Part shown: in pieces, positions 59,945 to 61,736 of the stretch
Layout of the letters: each line of letters opens with the position of its first letter
How positions within the stretch are numbered: the first letter of the stretch is position 1
DNA from: Diphasiastrum complanatum
Lineage: Eukaryota; Streptophyta; Lycopodiopsida; Lycopodiales; Lycopodiaceae
Direction: 5' to 3'
Assembly (NCBI GenBank): GCA_029204225.1
Contig: MU833063.1
Location: 1 to 61,736 of the forward strand
Length of the DNA: 61,736 bases
The notes under the pieces: generated by a model
The model's input: only the letters and a program-made list of their open reading frames with translations
What the model was told of the DNA's origin: nothing
Database searches by the model: none
Translations under genes and position numbers: made by a program

Positions 59945-60725
59945 GAGTCTTCCATTGATGATAAATCTGAAATATGTTGGTAGGTTGGTTTGTAATAGCA
60001 TGAGCTCTGTTCTAATAAAATCAAGCTTCCAATGCTCTTCCACCTCAACCATAGTCAAATATTCCTCATTGTAGGTAATGCTTATCTCCATTCGGTTTGT
60101 GTGACCATTTAGTTCAAAGTCTTGATCCAGTGGTAGCCATGTACCTTCAATTTTCTTGTATCTCTGGTAGCTAAATGTGAGACTGAGCATTTGTTTTTCG
60201 ATATGATAACGAAAGATCATTGAGAACTTTTTAATCCTGCATTCTATGTCATTATTTGTTTTACTATCCTAGCCTTGATCCATGAGATCTGACAAAGTTT
60301 CATCTGATAAATCCTTGCAAACAAATAAAGTTGGTGTCCTACAAACACTAGCACTCGAGAAAAAATCAACAAATATATGTAATGAGATAAACCAACTTAG
60401 GTGAACAATTTTCGAGCCAGTGCTTATCTTCATAGCATTTTTGATATCAATGAGTAGCTTGCATCTCAAGGATTCAGAAACAATGCTGTCAGGAGTAGGC
60501 CACTCATCACTTTTGAAAACTAAGCAATGGAAGTGCTTTCGAGCTTGCCAAAATCTCCATCTGTTTGTGGCATATTAAAGATTCATAAAAATAGATACCA
60601 CAATCTACAAGTTCCTTTGGACTTCTTCCTCTGTATTGCAGCTTTTCCAACATTAGAGTGAATCACGCTAATATTCCTGCAAGTGATGCGGGGCTCCCAT
60701 TCACTTATGCATGATGGATATGAAT
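59945..60725 (-). pseudogene. Unrecognised gene of the complex element, copy 1
   Basis: Minus strand. Exon from 60725 (YPSCISEWEPRITCRNIS), then exon 60560-59945: RFWQARKHFHCLVFKSDEWP, SIVSESLRCKLLIDIKNAMK, VDFFSSASVCRTPTLFVCKD, LSDETLSDLMDQG, TAG at 60272-60270, then in the same frame IECRIKKFSMIFRYH, SYQRYKKIEGTWLPLD and ISITYNEEYLTMVEVEEHWK. It ends at a good donor (CTC|GTAAGT). The small first exon resembles the YPSNINEWEPSG exon of the transposase-type gene at 52.08 kb, so they may share an N-terminal module. A homologous copy lies on the opposite strand at 61.2-61.7 kb. No known domain recognised. Confidence 0.55.
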
Positions 60726-61259
60726 CTGAAAGGAAAAACATGTTGAAGCATTTAAATCATAATCTGAAGAGCATCAATAAAGGAAATCACCTATGATTGC
60801 TGTAGAGTGCATATGTTTTGATATACTTACAACTACATTTTTGATGATCAATGAGGATTGATATCATGTACTTTGATTTCTAATGCATATATACATTTGT
60901 ACTAAGACTTCTGATATCGATTGACCTCCCGGGTAGTCTTAAACTCCAAAATTTTTGCTTTCCAATAAGATTTGTGTTGTATTTCTATAACTGTAACTAG
61001 TAGCAGTTAGAAATTTCATTACACTAACCAACATAGTCAAGTAAATTTAACTTGAGGTATTGACGTCGGGACAATTGATTAGACGTGTCGGGCAGAGACG
61101 AAAGAAACCAATGGGAACAATCCATGCTGCTCTACGAACATAATTTCAAAGTTTTCTATATTGCATTTTATATTTTTTAGTTATTAGAACTCCGTTACGT
61201 AGATTTCAAATCTGTGCATTTTGATTGGGCCTGGTGATGGTCGAAACTAAAGAAAAAAA

Positions 61260-61736
61260 TAAAAGTATCTTTACAAAGGGTCTATTTGATATTGAGAACT
61301 CCTCTAATGGGACACACTGCAATATCGAGGTAGACTGAAAAGATCTAGCTGATAGTGGGGATCTGTATTTTATGAATCAATGTACATTCCTGATGACGAA
61401 AAGAAATTTTGGACAAATAGTACCAATACCATTACCTAGTTTTTTGACAGTGATGAATGGATTGCACTAGATGCTACAATTTCAGAATCATTTCATTGCG
61501 AAGATATATACTGATGTAAAAAATTCATTAAAAATGAACACGAGATCAAAACAGTAAGATTGCGTTGGTTTATATTCCTTGGATATATTTGTGGATTTCT
61601 TTTCAAGTGTCAATGTACAGAAAACCCCAACGATGTTTGTTTGCAAAAATTTATCAGATAGTTTATTATTTGAACTTATGGATGAAGGCCTGGACAAAAG
61701 ATCAGATGGAGAAATAGAATGCAGAATTAAAATGTC
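61260..61736 (+). pseudogene. Unrecognised gene of the complex element, copy 2 (cut by window edge)
   Basis: Plus strand, homologous to the minus-strand gene at 59.9-60.7 kb. FFDSDEWIALDATISESF matches VFKSDEWPTPDSIVSES; IFVDFFSSVNVQKTPTMFVC matches the second block; KNLSDSLLFELMDEGLDKR then EIECRIKM match the region around the TAG of copy 1. Two or three frame changes and a TAA near 61556 show decay. It continues beyond the window. Confidence 0.55.

Noticed and set aside
52955-60272. TAG reassigned to glutamine
   Set aside because: Host genes in the same window use normal stops, and TAGs co-occur with frameshifts and TGA stops, so decay is simpler.
51669-61736. Endogenized giant virus explanation for histone plus protease genes
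   Set aside because: The genes have spliceosomal introns and lie beside a DDE-like gene; no viral capsid, polymerase or packaging ATPase is visible.

Overview
The window is nuclear DNA of a land plant with a large, repeat-rich genome. Evidence for this is plant gene families with many introns, introns from about 0.1 to 13 kb, a nuclear-type tRNA-Cys, very long GA/CA/GT microsatellites, and nested LTR, LINE and hAT elements. A fern, lycophyte or gymnosperm would fit, but the species cannot be fixed from sequence alone.

Layout. 1-3412: decayed LTR-retrotransposon debris (gypsy gag on the minus strand, a primer-binding site on the plus strand). 3413-25324: nine phase-consistent 3' exons of a cyclic-nucleotide-gated channel of the plant CNGC19/20 type (545 codons visible; the 5' exons are outside or unrecognised). 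Its 13.4-kb intron holds an LTR, split by a 10,112-bp hAT element with exact 8-bp target duplications; a non-LTR retrotransposon lies inside the hAT element. 25325-34507: gene-poor, with a tRNA-Cys and tandem repeats. 34508-37673: an unidentified, possibly damaged multi-exon gene. 37674-45700: microsatellites, a copia RT fragment and the 3' end of a gypsy element. 45739-47406: a conserved membrane-protein gene with a CREST/ceramidase-like His/Asp pattern. 47407-51668: repeats, including palindrome clusters and a duplicated GA tract.

51669-61736 is the most unusual part. It looks like a decayed, intron-containing complex transposon that runs off the right edge. It carries a DDE-like transposase-type gene with a coiled coil, a minus-strand acidic gene with a CxxC motif, and, divergent from that gene, one encoding a histone H3 core followed by a basic/acidic linker and a Ulp1/C48-like SUMO-protease domain. 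The 0.8 kb between the two divergent start codons is packed with repeated GCACAAGT/CACGTG-type palindromes. Further right are two inverted copies of another unrecognised gene.

In-frame stops in this block are almost all TAG or TGA, several where Gln CAG or Arg CGA is expected. That is what decay of a CG/CHG-methylated element would give. The H3 tail keeps the K4 context but lacks lysines at the K9 and K27 positions, so a chromatin-evasion role is an attractive but untested idea.
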